Shown: in pieces, positions 19,692-30,173 of the stretch
Position numbering within the stretch: position 1 is the stretch's first letter
How the letters are laid out: the number at the start of each line of letters is the position of its first letter
NCBI GenBank assembly: GCA_029252045.1
Contig: JAQXCD010000036.1
Coordinates: 1-64,000, forward strand
Reading direction: 5' to 3'
From: Sulfitobacter sp.
Lineage (GTDB): Bacteria > Pseudomonadota > Alphaproteobacteria > Rhodobacterales > Rhodobacteraceae
DNA length: 64,000 nucleotides
The notes under the pieces: generated by a model
What the model saw: only the letters and a program-made list of their open reading frames with translations
The model's database searches: none
Told to the model about the DNA's origin: nothing
Program-made: the position numbers and the translations under genes

Positions 19692-21365
19692 ATGGCAGAC
19701 GCAGCCATTCACGGGCATGATCACGAAGACGAGCGCGGTTTTTTCACCCGCTGGTTTATGTCCACGAACCACAAAGACATCGGTATTCTGTACCTGATCG
19801 TTTCCGCATTTGTCGGATTCATTTCTGTCGCATTCACGATCTATATGCGTCTGGAACTGATGAACCCCGGCGTTCAATACATGTGTATGGAAGGAGCGCG
19901 CTTCATCGCTGATTCCACCGCGACCTGCACGCCAAACGGACACCTCTGGAACGTTTTGATCACCGGTCACGGCATTCTGATGATGTTCTTTGTCGTTATC
20001 CCAGCCCTTTTCGGCGGTTTCGGCAACTACTTCATGCCCTTGCAAATCGGTGCGCCGGATATGGCGTTCCCGCGTTTGAACAACCTGTCGTTCTGGCTCT
20101 ATGTGGTTGGTACGTCGCTGGCTGTTTGCTCGGTTTTGCTGCCAGGTGGTAACGGTCAGTCCGGTTCCGGTGTGGGTTGGGTTCTGTACCCGCCGCTGTC
20201 GGTAAAAGAAGGCGGCATGTCGATGGACTTCGCGATTTTCGCGGTTCACGTCTCAGGTGCGTCTTCGATCCTTGGCGCGATCAACATCATCACTACATTC
20301 CTGAACATGCGTGCCCCCGGCATGACATTGTTCAAAGTACCGTTGTTTTCATGGTCGGTCTTTGTCACCGCATGGCTGATCCTGTTGTCCCTTCCTGTAC
20401 TGGCCGGCGCCATCACGATGCTGCTGATGGACCGCAACTTCGGCTTTGCCTTCTTTGATCCCGCAGGCGGCGGTGATCCGGTTCTCTACCAGCACATCCT
20501 GTGGTTCTTTGGCCACCCTGAAGTGTACATCATCATTCTTCCGGGCTTTGGCATCATTTCCCACGTGATCGCAACCTTCGCGCGCAAGCCGGTCTTTGGC
20601 TACCTGCCGATGGTCTGGGCAATCATCGCGATTGGCGCATTGGGCTTTGTTGTGTGGGCGCACCACATGTACACAGTTGGTATGACGCTGAATCAGCAGT
20701 CCTACTTTATGCTGGCGACAATGGTCATTGCGGTTCCAACCGGTGTTAAGGTCTTCTCGTGGATTGCCACAATGTGGGGCGGTTCGGTCACTTTCGAGAC
20801 ACCAATGCTCTGGGCGTTCGGCTTCCTGTTCCTGTTCACCGTTGGTGGCGTTACCGGTGTTGTCCTGTCACAGGCTGCGGTGGACCGTTACTACCATGAC
20901 ACCTACTATGTGGTTGCACACTTCCACTACGTTATGAGCCTTGGTGCGGTGTTCGCGATCTTTGCCGGTATCTACTTCTACCTGCCAAAGATGTCTGGCC
21001 GCATGTACCCTGAATGGGCAGGCAAGCTGCACTTCTGGGCGATGTTCATCGGTGCAAACCTGACGTTCTTCCCACAGCACTTCCTGGGCCGTCAGGGCAT
21101 GCCACGCCGCTACATCGACTATCCTGACGCGTTTGCGTACTGGAACTGGTGGTCGAGCATGGGCGCGTTCCTGTCCTTCGGTTCGTTCATCTTCTTCTTC
21201 GGCGTAATGGCCTGGACGCTCACACGCGGTGCACGTTCCACAGCCAACAACCCTTGGAACGAATTTGCGGATACGCTGGAGTGGACACTGCCTTCCCCAC
21301 CGCCCGAGCATACGTTCGAGCAGCTTCCAAAGCGTGAAGACTGGGACAAGGCACACAGCCACTAA
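19692..21365 (+). CDS. ctaD: Cytochrome c oxidase subunit I (aa3 type)
   Basis: [75 protein letters not shown] and [22 protein letters not shown] are COX1 hallmarks. Confidence 0.98.
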   Translation: MADAAIHGHDHEDERGFFTRWFMSTNHKDIGILYLIVSAFVGFISVAFTIYMRLELMNPGVQYMCMEGARFIADSTATCTPNGHLWNVLITGHGILMMFFVVIPALFGGFGNYFMPLQIGAPDMAFPRLNNLSFWLYVVGTSLAVCSVLLPGGNGQSGSGVGWVLYPPLSVKEGGMSMDFAIFAVHVSGASSILGAINIITTFLNMRAPGMTLFKVPLFSWSVFVTAWLILLSLPVLAGAITMLLMDRNFGFAFFDPAGGGDPVLYQHILWFFGHPEVYIIILPGFGIISHVIATFARKPVFGYLPMVWAIIAIGALGFVVWAHHMYTVGMTLNQQSYFMLATMVIAVPTGVKVFSWIATMWGGSVTFETPMLWAFGFLFLFTVGGVTGVVLSQAAVDRYYHDTYYVVAHFHYVMSLGAVFAIFAGIYFYLPKMSGRMYPEWAGKLHFWAMFIGANLTFFPQHFLGRQGMPRRYIDYPDAFAYWNWWSSMGAFLSFGSFIFFFGVMAWTLTRGARSTANNPWNEFADTLEWTLPSPPPEHTFEQLPKREDWDKAHSH

Positions 21366-21392
21366 CGGCTGAAAACTTCTAAAGACAGAAAA

Positions 21393-21421
21393 GGGCTCCA
21401 ACGGCGGTTGGGGCCCTTTTT
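21393..21421 (+). terminator. Rho-independent terminator after ctaD
   Basis: GGGCTCCAAC GGC GGTTGGGGCCC followed by TTTTT. Confidence 0.85.
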
Positions 21422-21485
21422 ACATGGTGCGTTGGCGCTGGCTGTGGCCTAAGACCCTCAAACCTCTGCGCTACAGGAATCGCCG

Positions 21486-21935
21486 ATGCTGACCCTGCCC
21501 ATCGTGATCATCACGCTCCTGCCCCAACTGGTGGCAGGTTTGCGCCGCAAAGGACCCGCTGCACATCTGACGCTCCTGCTGCTTAGCATCTGCGCAGTCA
21601 CAACCCTGATTACTGTGCTCACGCTCAGCACGCCCCCTGCCCCCACTTCCCGGCAAACCTACTACTTGGTGCACCTGCCGCCACTTGTCTGGCCGGTACT
21701 GGGACTGTGCCTGCTCACCCCTTTCTACTGGGCGGTTGAACATGTTTGCATCGCCCGTGATTTGCGGTTGGACAGTGTCTTGGTGCAGGCGCTTGCCTTG
21801 ACGATGGCAGTGGCCCTCTGGGGAGAAGCGCAAGGCACATCACCTTTGGTGATCGAATTCGGGGCATCAGCGCTGGTGCTTGCGCTCTTGTCTCGCGGCA
21901 CATGGCAACTGGCTCAGGCCCGTACGCTGAAATAA
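21486..21935 (+). CDS. Hypothetical integral membrane protein
   Basis: 149 aa with several hydrophobic segments; between ctaD and a DUF2244 gene. Confidence 0.55.
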   Translation: MLTLPIVIITLLPQLVAGLRRKGPAAHLTLLLLSICAVTTLITVLTLSTPPAPTSRQTYYLVHLPPLVWPVLGLCLLTPFYWAVEHVCIARDLRLDSVLVQALALTMAVALWGEAQGTSPLVIEFGASALVLALLSRGTWQLAQARTLK

Positions 21936-21992
21936 TCAGATCTCACAGAATGTCGCATTGATTGGCCGGGCGGGCGCGTTAGAACTACATCC

Positions 21993-22475
21993 ATGCCGTA
22001 TGAATGGACATCACCGCCGCATAGCACACCGCAGACCATGCGCCTGTGGCCGCACAACTCGCTGCCCGCGCGGGGGATGGCGGCATTTGTCTTGTCGACC
22101 TTTACGATGATCTCGATTCCCGTGCTGGGTTTGCTGGGTTCGCCCGTGCTGTGGGGGCTATTGCCGTTCACCTTGGCAGCCGTCTGGGGCATGTATTGGG
22201 CGTTGCAGCGCAACTACAAAGCCCGCCAGATCAACGAAGAGTTGATACTGGACGAGACAATGGCACGCCTGACCCGCACCAATCCCAAAGGCGACGTGCA
22301 GGAATGGGACTGTGACCGCTACTGGACGCAGGTCACCAAATACGAGGACGAAGGCCCGGTACCCCATTACATCACACTGCGCGGCAAAGGCCGCGAAGTG
22401 GAGATTGGTGCATTTCTGAGCGAGGACGAGCGGATAGCGCTCTTTGATGATTTGCAGCGCGCGTTAAGGCGCTAA
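21993..22475 (+). CDS. DUF2244 domain-containing membrane protein
   Basis: 160 aa with two TM helices and the motif GSPVLWGLLPFTLAAVWGMYWALQRNYK...EELILDETMARLTRTNPKG. Confidence 0.75.
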   Translation: MPYEWTSPPHSTPQTMRLWPHNSLPARGMAAFVLSTFTMISIPVLGLLGSPVLWGLLPFTLAAVWGMYWALQRNYKARQINEELILDETMARLTRTNPKGDVQEWDCDRYWTQVTKYEDEGPVPHYITLRGKGREVEIGAFLSEDERIALFDDLQRALRR

Positions 22476-22483
22476 CCGGTGTC

Positions 22484-22945
22484 TTAGTTGGACAGCCGGT
22501 CTTTGAGCATCGGACCCACGCGGCCAAAATCCATCTGGCCGGTGTATTTGCCCTTGAGAACCGCCATGACCTTACCCATATCGCGGATTGAGGATGCGCC
22601 AACTTCTGCAACGGCTGCGTCTACGGCGGCTGTGGTTTCATCGGCGTCCAACTGGCGAGGCAGGAATTCTTCGATCACGAGGATCTCGGCGCGCTCGCGC
22701 TCTGCCAGATCAAGGCGACCGCCTTCTTCGTAGGCACGCGCGGATTCGAGACGCTGCTTGGCCATCTTGCCAAGGATCGCCAGAACGGCATCTTCTCCGA
22801 CACCATCATCATTGCCCTCGGCGCGGGCGTCGATGTCTTTGTCCTTGATCGCTGCATTGACCAGCCGCAATGTCGACAAACGCTCTACCGCCTTGTCTTT
22901 CATCGCTTGTTTCAGATCCGTGGTGATGCGTGTACGCAGGTCCAT
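22484..22945 (-). CDS. GatB/YqeY domain-containing protein
   Basis: MDLRTRITTDLKQAMKDKAVERLSTLRLVNAAIKDKDID...VIEEFLPRQLDADE...IRDMGKVMAVLKGKYTGQMDFGRV is typical of YqeY. Confidence 0.93.
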   Translation of the reverse strand: MDLRTRITTDLKQAMKDKAVERLSTLRLVNAAIKDKDIDARAEGNDDGVGEDAVLAILGKMAKQRLESARAYEEGGRLDLAERERAEILVIEEFLPRQLDADETTAAVDAAVAEVGASSIRDMGKVMAVLKGKYTGQMDFGRVGPMLKDRLSN

Positions 22946-23183
22946 GAGGTGCCTTTAAAACTGGTCTATACAGGAGCGCGGAGATTACCCAATCAGACGC
23001 GCAGTTGCAATGCGTTTGATTTCACCTCAACCAATTGATTTTAAATGGTTATTCATTTGACAGCGAATCTTGACCCTCCCTCGGGGTCGCTATAGGTTGC
23101 ACCCGTTTGCCGCTCTATGCGCACAATATGCGACTCCCCTTTCAGGGCTGCCCTGCGGCCCCTCCCCCAGAAGGATTTGACCC

Positions 23184-24341
23184 ATGGCCACCGCTGCACC
23201 CGTCACACCCACAGCCTGCCTTGCCCTTGCCGATGGGTCCATCTTTTACGGCGTAGGCTTTGGCGCAACAGGCCAGACCGTGGCCGAGATGTGTTTTAAC
23301 ACCGCCATGACCGGCTATCAGGAGATCATGACAGACCCCTCCTATGCGGGCCAGATCGTGACCTTTACCTTCCCGCACATCGGCAACACCGGCACCAACC
23401 CCGAAGATGACGAAACCGGCGATCCGGTCGCTGCGGGTATGGTTGTGAAATGGATGCCGACAGACCCCAGTAGCTGGCGTGCGGTGCAGGACCTGTCCGG
23501 CTGGCTGGCTGCACGCGGGCGCATCGCCATCGGCGGCATTGATACCCGTCGCCTGACCCGCGCCATCCGCCAGCAGGGCGCGCCCCATGCGGCGCTGGCC
23601 CATAACCCAGACGGCGTCTTTGACGTCGAGGCTCTGGTTGCCGCCGCGCGCGGTTTTGCAGGACTTGAGGGTATGGATTTGGCCAAGGACGTGACCTGTG
23701 CGCAATCCTACCGCTGGAACGAGATGCGTTGGGCGTGGCCGGATGGCTATGCCCCTCAAACCGCCCCCAAGCACAAGGTTGTCGCCATCGACTACGGTGC
23801 CAAACGCAACATCCTGCGCTGCCTTGCCTCTGCGGGCTGTGACATCACCGTGCTACCCGCCACTGCGACCTATGCAGACATTATGGCCCATGCGCCTGAT
23901 GGCGTGTTCCTCTCCAACGGCCCCGGTGATCCGGCGGCCACGGGCGCCTATGCCGTTCCGATGATCAAGGATGTGCTGGAAAAGACCGAGCTTCCAGTTT
24001 TCGGCATTTGCCTTGGTCACCAGATGCTGGCCCTCGCACTTGGCGCGCGGACAATCAAGATGAGCCACGGCCACCACGGTGCAAACCACCCCGTCAAGGA
24101 TATGGATACCGGAAAAGTGGAAATCACCTCGATGAACCACGGCTTTGCAGTTGATACGCAGTCGTTGCCCGCAGGCGTGATCGAGACCCACTGCTCTCTG
24201 TTTGACGGCTCCAACTGCGGTATCCGCATGGAAGGGCGCCCCGTTTATTCGGTGCAGCACCACCCCGAGGCCTCCCCCGGTCCGCAAGACAGCTACTACC
24301 TGTTCGAGCGGTTCGCCGAAGCCATGGCCGCACGCGCCTGA
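23184..24341 (+). CDS. carA: Carbamoyl-phosphate synthase small subunit
   Basis: FNTAMTGYQEIMTDPSYAGQIVTFTFPHIGNTG; class I amidotransferase FGICLGHQMLALALGA; VQHHPEASPGPQDSYYLFERF. Confidence 0.97.
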   Translation: MATAAPVTPTACLALADGSIFYGVGFGATGQTVAEMCFNTAMTGYQEIMTDPSYAGQIVTFTFPHIGNTGTNPEDDETGDPVAAGMVVKWMPTDPSSWRAVQDLSGWLAARGRIAIGGIDTRRLTRAIRQQGAPHAALAHNPDGVFDVEALVAAARGFAGLEGMDLAKDVTCAQSYRWNEMRWAWPDGYAPQTAPKHKVVAIDYGAKRNILRCLASAGCDITVLPATATYADIMAHAPDGVFLSNGPGDPAATGAYAVPMIKDVLEKTELPVFGICLGHQMLALALGARTIKMSHGHHGANHPVKDMDTGKVEITSMNHGFAVDTQSLPAGVIETHCSLFDGSNCGIRMEGRPVYSVQHHPEASPGPQDSYYLFERFAEAMAARA

Positions 24342-24455
24342 ACAGCCTCTGCCCTGCCACTGGTGCGGCGGAATCCAAATTCCCGCGTTAATTGAATATT
24401 AAGACCTATCTGAAATCGTCTTAACAAGTTTGAAACGATTTCAGGTAAACACGCG

Positions 24456-26324
24456 ATGAGCGATCTTTACCTGCGGCTGCCCGATCCGCAAGCGGTCACC
24501 CCTCCGGTGGAATACCTGCCGCTTGGGCGGGTCATGGTAAACGCAGGCATCATTACGCAGAGTGATCTGGTGCATGCATTGAATTTGCAGCGCCATATTG
24601 ATGCGCCTTTAGGGGAGATTCTGGTCGCCGAAGGGCTGGCCACCTCCGGACAAGTGCTGCAAATGGTGTCCCACCAACACAACATCCCTGTAGCCGACCT
24701 TATCACTGACCCACCTGACGCGACATTGCGCACAGCCCTGCCCGTCAGCCTGTGTCTTACCCATCGCTGTGTACCATGGCTGAAACTTGCGGATTTGTTG
24801 TTGGTCGGCGTCAACCACCCCGATGATTTCCACCGGTTGCGCAGCTGTCTGGGCGAGCGGGGCAACCGGATGCTGCCTGTACTGGTGGATGAGCAGCAAA
24901 TCAGACACCATATTGGCACGCTTTACGGACGCGAGTTGGCAAACAGAGCTGCAGCGCGTGTTCCCGCCGCCGAAAGCTGCCGGGGCTGGAACCCGGATGC
25001 GCCCTTGCGCAAGCCTGTGGCGCTGGCCGTTTTGATCCTACTATGCGCCGTCCTGATTGCCGCGCCCCATTGGACCATCACCATTGGCATCCTGTTCGCA
25101 TTTACGACACTTGTGATGAGCACAACACTCAAGCTGGCCGCCTTCGTTGCACGGCTATCGCAGATGTCACAAAGCATGCCTGCCCCCCCTGCCGCGCCCC
25201 GCGCGCCGTTCCCGCTGCCCAAGGTTTCCGTGCTGGTCCCCCTGTTGCAAGAGAACGAAATCGCCGGCAAGCTGATCCAGCGGTTAACGCGGCTGACATA
25301 CCCCAAATCGCTGCTCGAAGTCGTCTTGGTGCTGGAGGAAAGTGATACCGTCACCCGCGAGACGATTGCCCGCACGCAAATGCCCAGCTGGATCAGCGTG
25401 ATCGAAGTCCCCAGCGCCAACAACCTGACAACCAAACCTCGCGCGCTAAACTATGCGCTGGATTTCTGTCGTGGCTCTATCATCGGCGTGTGGGATGCAG
25501 AGGATGCACCCGAACCGGACCAGATTGAAAAAGTGGTCATACGCTTTCAGGATGCACCGGAAAATATAGCGTGTTTGCAGGGTGTTCTGGACTATTACAA
25601 CTCCAAGACAAACTGGATTTCGCGGTGCTTTGCGATTGAATACGCCACATGGTGGCGGGTGATCCTGCCCGGTGTGGCGCGTCTGGGACTGGTTATTCCG
25701 CTGGGGGGCACAACCTTGTTTTTCCGCCGCCCCATTCTGGAAAAGCTCTGTGGATGGGACGCGCATAATGTCACAGAAGATGCTGATCTGGGGGTGCGCC
25801 TTGCCCGCCACGGCTATGTGACGGAGCTGATGCCGACTGTCACTTATGAAGAAGCGAATTGCCGCGCGTGGCCTTGGGTGAAACAACGCTCGCGCTGGCT
25901 CAAAGGCTTTTTGATCACATGGCTTGTCCATATGCGCACGCCGCGCGCCTTGCTGCGCGATCTGGGTTTGATCCGGTTTCTGGGCGTTCAAACCCTGCTG
26001 CTTGCGACCTTTGCGCAATTTGCCTGCGCGCCGCTGCTGTGGTCGTTCTGGATTGTGCTGGCCGGGGTCGAGCACCCTGTTACAGTGACGCTGGGGGCGC
26101 AGGTCACGGGCTTTATGATCTGGTTTTTCATCTACTCCGAGATCATGAATCTGGCAATCTCGATGGTTGCCGTGTCGCGCCGCGAACACAGGCATCTGAT
26201 GGCCTATGTGCTCACGCTACCGCTCTATTACCCTATGGCGGCACTGTCTGCTTATAAGGCAATAAAGGAGCTGGTGGTGGAGCCGTTCTATTGGGACAAG
26301 ACCCAACACGGTCTGACGCATTAA
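24456..26324 (+). CDS. Fusion protein: N-terminal T2SSE/MshEN-like domain + membrane-bound processive family 2 glycosyltransferase
   Basis: Two tandem 24-residue motifs (PLGRVMVNAGIITQSDLVHALNLQ, PLGEILVAEGLATSGQVLQMVSHQ), then GT2 motifs KPRALNYAL, DAEDAPEPDQ, TEDADLGVRL, QRSRWLKGF and multiple TM segments. Confidence 0.85.
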   Translation: MSDLYLRLPDPQAVTPPVEYLPLGRVMVNAGIITQSDLVHALNLQRHIDAPLGEILVAEGLATSGQVLQMVSHQHNIPVADLITDPPDATLRTALPVSLCLTHRCVPWLKLADLLLVGVNHPDDFHRLRSCLGERGNRMLPVLVDEQQIRHHIGTLYGRELANRAAARVPAAESCRGWNPDAPLRKPVALAVLILLCAVLIAAPHWTITIGILFAFTTLVMSTTLKLAAFVARLSQMSQSMPAPPAAPRAPFPLPKVSVLVPLLQENEIAGKLIQRLTRLTYPKSLLEVVLVLEESDTVTRETIARTQMPSWISVIEVPSANNLTTKPRALNYALDFCRGSIIGVWDAEDAPEPDQIEKVVIRFQDAPENIACLQGVLDYYNSKTNWISRCFAIEYATWWRVILPGVARLGLVIPLGGTTLFFRRPILEKLCGWDAHNVTEDADLGVRLARHGYVTELMPTVTYEEANCRAWPWVKQRSRWLKGFLITWLVHMRTPRALLRDLGLIRFLGVQTLLLATFAQFACAPLLWSFWIVLAGVEHPVTVTLGAQVTGFMIWFFIYSEIMNLAISMVAVSRREHRHLMAYVLTLPLYYPMAALSAYKAIKELVVEPFYWDKTQHGLTH

Positions 26325-26986
26325 CTCTCCGCTTCGCGGCGCGCGGCCTCTTGCTTGAGTCTTGTGGTGAACGCCACAGAGATATGCGCACGCAGGGCCG
26401 CATGTGCCGCGTCCCCGTCCCGCGCCTCGATGGCGGATACGATACGGTCGTGCTCCTGCTGCGCAATTGCGCCGCGCCCCGCAACGGCCAGAGATGTCGT
26501 CGCCATCAACGCCATGGACCGGTGCACAAGGTCCAATTGCTGCACCAGAAACCGGTTGTGCGAAGCCAGATGGATTTGCTTGTGAAACCGCTTGTTCGCC
26601 CGCGCCAGTGCGGCAGGATGGTCCTTCAACGCATTATCAGCCTCCACCATATCGCGCAGCAGGCGGACTTCTTCTTCGGTGGCATTGCGGGCGGCAAGGC
26701 GGGCAGCCAAACCTTCCAGCTCTCCACGCACGACATAGAGCTCGGCCATTTGGTTGTGATCCAGCGAGGCCACGATCAGACTGCGCCCGTCGCGCACCAG
26801 CAAGGATTGAGTCTCAAGCCGCTGCAACGCTTCGCGGATCGGCGTGCGGGACACACCAAAGCGGTCGGCAAGCTCGCTCTCGACCAGACGGTCACCGGGG
26901 CGGTAGGTGCCCGTATCGATTGCATCAAGGATCATGGAATAGGCATCGGTATTGCCTGGACGGGTCGGCGGGGTAACGGGGGGCAT
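26321..26986 (-). CDS. GntR family transcriptional regulator
   Basis: RLVESELADRFGVSRTPIREALQRLETQSLLVRDGRSLIV winged-helix plus FCD-like C-terminal domain. Confidence 0.87.
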   Translation of the reverse strand: MPPVTPPTRPGNTDAYSMILDAIDTGTYRPGDRLVESELADRFGVSRTPIREALQRLETQSLLVRDGRSLIVASLDHNQMAELYVVRGELEGLAARLAARNATEEEVRLLRDMVEADNALKDHPAALARANKRFHKQIHLASHNRFLVQQLDLVHRSMALMATTSLAVAGRGAIAQQEHDRIVSAIEARDGDAAHAALRAHISVAFTTRLKQEAARREAES

Positions 26987-27094
26987 TGCGGCACTGCTTT
27001 CATGAGGCTTTGCGACATCTTAACCGCTGCTGTGCCGCCCGCCTACCCTTGATCGCCTCTTGCGTCGATCCTGCGTCAGCCCTACCACAGCACC

Positions 27095-27742
27095 ATGCCT
27101 ATAGATGCTTTTTCACATGTCTCCACTTGGGTCTTTGACCTTGATAACACCCTCTATCCTCCTGAGGCACGTCTGTTTGACCTCATCGAAGTGCGGATGA
27201 CCGATTGGGTGATGCAAACCCTCAAGGTGGACCGCAGTGAAGCGGACCGCTTGCGCAGCCACTACTGGCACACCCACGGCACCACCCTTGCGGGCCTGAT
27301 GCGCGAGCATGACGTGGACCCGGAGCCCTATCTGGTAGACGTACACGACATATCGATGGATAGCCTGACGCCTGATCCGGTGCTGGCCACCCGTATCCGC
27401 GCCCTGCCCGGCCGCCGGATTGTCTATACCAACGGCTGCGCGCCCTATGCAGAACGGGTGCTGGCCGCGCGTGGGCTGTCGGGCCTGTTTGATGCGGTCT
27501 ACGGGGTTGAGCATGCGGGTTTTTTGCCCAAACCCGAACGCGGGGCCTTTGATGCCATCTTTGCCCAAGACAAACTGACGCCCGACACTGCCGCAATGTT
27601 CGAGGATGACGCCCGCAATCTGGCGGTGCCCCATGATCTGGGCATGCGCACGGTCCATGTCGCACCCACGCGTGCGGACGCGCCGCATGTGCAATTCCAC
27701 ACCGATGACCTATCTTCATTCCTGCAACAGCTGGTGAAATAG
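27095..27742 (+). CDS. Pyrimidine 5'-nucleotidase (HAD superfamily)
   Basis: WVFDLDNTLYPPEARLFDLIE, YTNGCAPYAERVL, KPERGAFDAIF, MFEDDARNL. Confidence 0.88.
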   Translation: MPIDAFSHVSTWVFDLDNTLYPPEARLFDLIEVRMTDWVMQTLKVDRSEADRLRSHYWHTHGTTLAGLMREHDVDPEPYLVDVHDISMDSLTPDPVLATRIRALPGRRIVYTNGCAPYAERVLAARGLSGLFDAVYGVEHAGFLPKPERGAFDAIFAQDKLTPDTAAMFEDDARNLAVPHDLGMRTVHVAPTRADAPHVQFHTDDLSSFLQQLVK

Positions 27743-27753
27743 GAAGCCTGCCC

Positions 27754-28950
27754 ATGACCGATACCTGTGACATTCTGATTTCCGGCGGCGGTATTGCGGG
27801 CCTGACAGCCGCTGCCGCCTTTGGCACTGCCGGATTCAAGGTCATCTGCGTTGATCCTACGCCGCCGGTCACAGATGGTGCTGCGCAAGGCGCTGATTTA
27901 CGCTCTACCGCGATGCTGCAACCCGCCCGTGTTTTGCTGGAGCGCGCCGGACTGTGGGACACTCTGGCACCTTTTGCCGCACCTTTGCAGGTCATGCGGA
28001 TCATTGATTCGGGCGGTGCGGAGGCCGAGCCGCGTGTGACCCGCGAATTCGATGCCTCCGAAATATCAGATGCTCCCTTTGGCTGGAACTTTCCCAACTG
28101 GCTGTTGCGGCGTGAGATTTTGGCGCGTCTTGCCCAACTTGAGAATGTGGATTTCCGCGCAGGGATCAGTACCACTCAGCTATTTACCCGCACCAATACG
28201 GCGAAAGTCACCCTCAGCGATGGCACCCGTGTGCAAACGCAGTTGGTGATTGCGGCGGACGGGCGCACATCGCCCATGCGGGCAGCATCTGGCATTGGCA
28301 TCCATACCCAGCGGTATGGCCAAAAGGCGCTGGTGTTTGCCGTAACCCACCCGATCCCGCATGAAAACGTCTCAACCGAGATCCACCGCACGGGCGGCCC
28401 CTTTACGCTGGTGCCCTTGCCTGATCACAACGGCTTGCCCTGTTCGGCCGTGGTGTGGATGGATGACGGACGCTTGGCACAAGAGCGGCTGGAGATGGAC
28501 GCGAGCGCGTTTGAGGAAGCTGCCTCACTCAGGTCCTGCCACCATTTCGGGCCACTCACGCTGGTCAGCCATCGCCAAGCTTGGCCTATCATCACCCAAC
28601 ACGCCGAGCGGTTGAGCGCGGAGCGTGTGGCGTTGATTGCCGAAGCGGCCCATGTGATGCCACCCATCGGCGCGCAGGGCTTGAACATGTCACTCAACGA
28701 TATCGCGACCCTGCTGGACCTTGCGCAAGACCGCTCCGAGGGGTTGGGAGATGCGGCGATGCTGGAGGCCTATCACAAGGCCCGATACGGCGATATCACC
28801 CTGCGGGTGCGCGGTATTGATCTGTTGAACCGTGCCAGTCAGGCCAGTAGCACGCTGGCCCGCGATGCCCGCGCGGCAGGGTTAAATGCGCTCTATGGCG
28901 CCCCACCGGTCCGCAAAATGCTGATGCAGATGGGGCTTGGGATGCGTTAG
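27754..28950 (+). CDS. UbiH/UbiF/COQ6 family FAD-dependent hydroxylase
   Basis: [65 protein letters not shown]. Confidence 0.9.
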   Translation: MTDTCDILISGGGIAGLTAAAAFGTAGFKVICVDPTPPVTDGAAQGADLRSTAMLQPARVLLERAGLWDTLAPFAAPLQVMRIIDSGGAEAEPRVTREFDASEISDAPFGWNFPNWLLRREILARLAQLENVDFRAGISTTQLFTRTNTAKVTLSDGTRVQTQLVIAADGRTSPMRAASGIGIHTQRYGQKALVFAVTHPIPHENVSTEIHRTGGPFTLVPLPDHNGLPCSAVVWMDDGRLAQERLEMDASAFEEAASLRSCHHFGPLTLVSHRQAWPIITQHAERLSAERVALIAEAAHVMPPIGAQGLNMSLNDIATLLDLAQDRSEGLGDAAMLEAYHKARYGDITLRVRGIDLLNRASQASSTLARDARAAGLNALYGAPPVRKMLMQMGLGMR

Positions 28951-30068
28951 GCGTCTTTTGCGGCTTCCGCTTCGATAGCGGCGGCGCGTGCCTCTACCTG
29001 CTCCACGATGTGTTCGACCATCTTGGCGTTGTCCAGTTTGTGGCTTTGTTTACCCGCCAGATACACCATGCCCGCGCCTGCCCCACCACCGGTAAAGCCC
29101 ACATCTGTCATCAGTGCCTCACCCGGCCCGTTCACCACACAGCCGATGATGCTCAGACTCATTGGGGTCTTGATATGCTCGAGCCGTTTTTCCAGCGTCT
29201 CGACGGTTTTGATCACATCAAAGCCTTGCCGCGCGCAGGACGGGCAAGAAATGATATTCACACCGCGGTGACGCAGTCCAAGGGACTTGAGGATTTCAAA
29301 ACCCATCTTCACTTCTTCCACCGGATCGGCGGACAGCGACACGCGGATTGTGTCACCAATGCCCATCCACAGCAGGTTGCCCATGCCGATGGCCGATTTG
29401 ACAGTTCCGGAGATCAAACCGCCCGCTTCGGTGATGCCAAGGTGGATCGGTGCATCCGTGGCCTCTGCCAACTGCTGATAGGCGGCGGCGGCCATAAAGA
29501 CGTCAGACGCTTTGCAGCTGATCTTGAATTCGTGGAAATCGTTGTCTTGCAGGATTTTGATATGGTCCAAACCGGATTCGACCATCGCATCGGGGCATGG
29601 CTCGCCGTATTTTTCCAGCAGGTGCTTTTCCAGCGACCCAGCGTTCACACCAATACGGATGGAGCAGTTGTTGTCCCGCGCGGCCTTGATCACCTCTTTG
29701 ACGCGCTTCTCATCGCCGATATTGCCCGGATTGATCCGCAAACAGGCAGCGCCCGCTTCGGCCGCCTCGATCCCGCGTTTGTAGTGGAAATGGATGTCCG
29801 CCACGATGGGCACTGGGCTGTTGCGCACAATCTCTTTCAGCGCTTTCGAGCTGTCCACATCCGGCACGGAGACACGGACAATATCCGCACCTGCATCCGC
29901 AGCCGCCTGAATCTGCGCAATGGTTGCGCGGGCGTCTGTGGTCAGGGTGTTGGTCATCGTCTGGACTGTGATCGGTGCATCGCCCCCCACAGGCACGTTC
30001 CCCACCATGATCTGGCGCGATTTGCGGCGGTAGATGTTGCGCCAAGGACGGATATGGTTCAGCGACAT
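28947..30068 (-). CDS. ispG: 4-hydroxy-3-methylbut-2-en-1-yl diphosphate synthase (flavodoxin)
   Basis: [73 protein letters not shown] extends to 30095. Confidence 0.97.
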   Translation of the reverse strand: MSLNHIRPWRNIYRRKSRQIMVGNVPVGGDAPITVQTMTNTLTTDARATIAQIQAAADAGADIVRVSVPDVDSSKALKEIVRNSPVPIVADIHFHYKRGIEAAEAGAACLRINPGNIGDEKRVKEVIKAARDNNCSIRIGVNAGSLEKHLLEKYGEPCPDAMVESGLDHIKILQDNDFHEFKISCKASDVFMAAAAYQQLAEATDAPIHLGITEAGGLISGTVKSAIGMGNLLWMGIGDTIRVSLSADPVEEVKMGFEILKSLGLRHRGVNIISCPSCARQGFDVIKTVETLEKRLEHIKTPMSLSIIGCVVNGPGEALMTDVGFTGGGAGAGMVYLAGKQSHKLDNAKMVEHIVEQVEARAAAIEAEAAKDA

Positions 30069-30173
30069 GCGGGCCTCACTAGAGAATTCAGACACGTCTT
30101 ACCTAGTCACACAAAGGTGCTGCTGCAATGCAAAGCTGTGTAAGATGTGACGATTAGCGCAGTGGCAAACGGG

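Noticed and set aside
23065-23100. TTGACC...TATAGG promoter-like sequence upstream of carA
   Set aside because: Spacing is about 15 nt and only partly matches consensus; insufficient to call.
29010-30143. 377-aa plus-strand ORF opposite ispG
   Set aside because: Antisense to ispG, no family resemblance.
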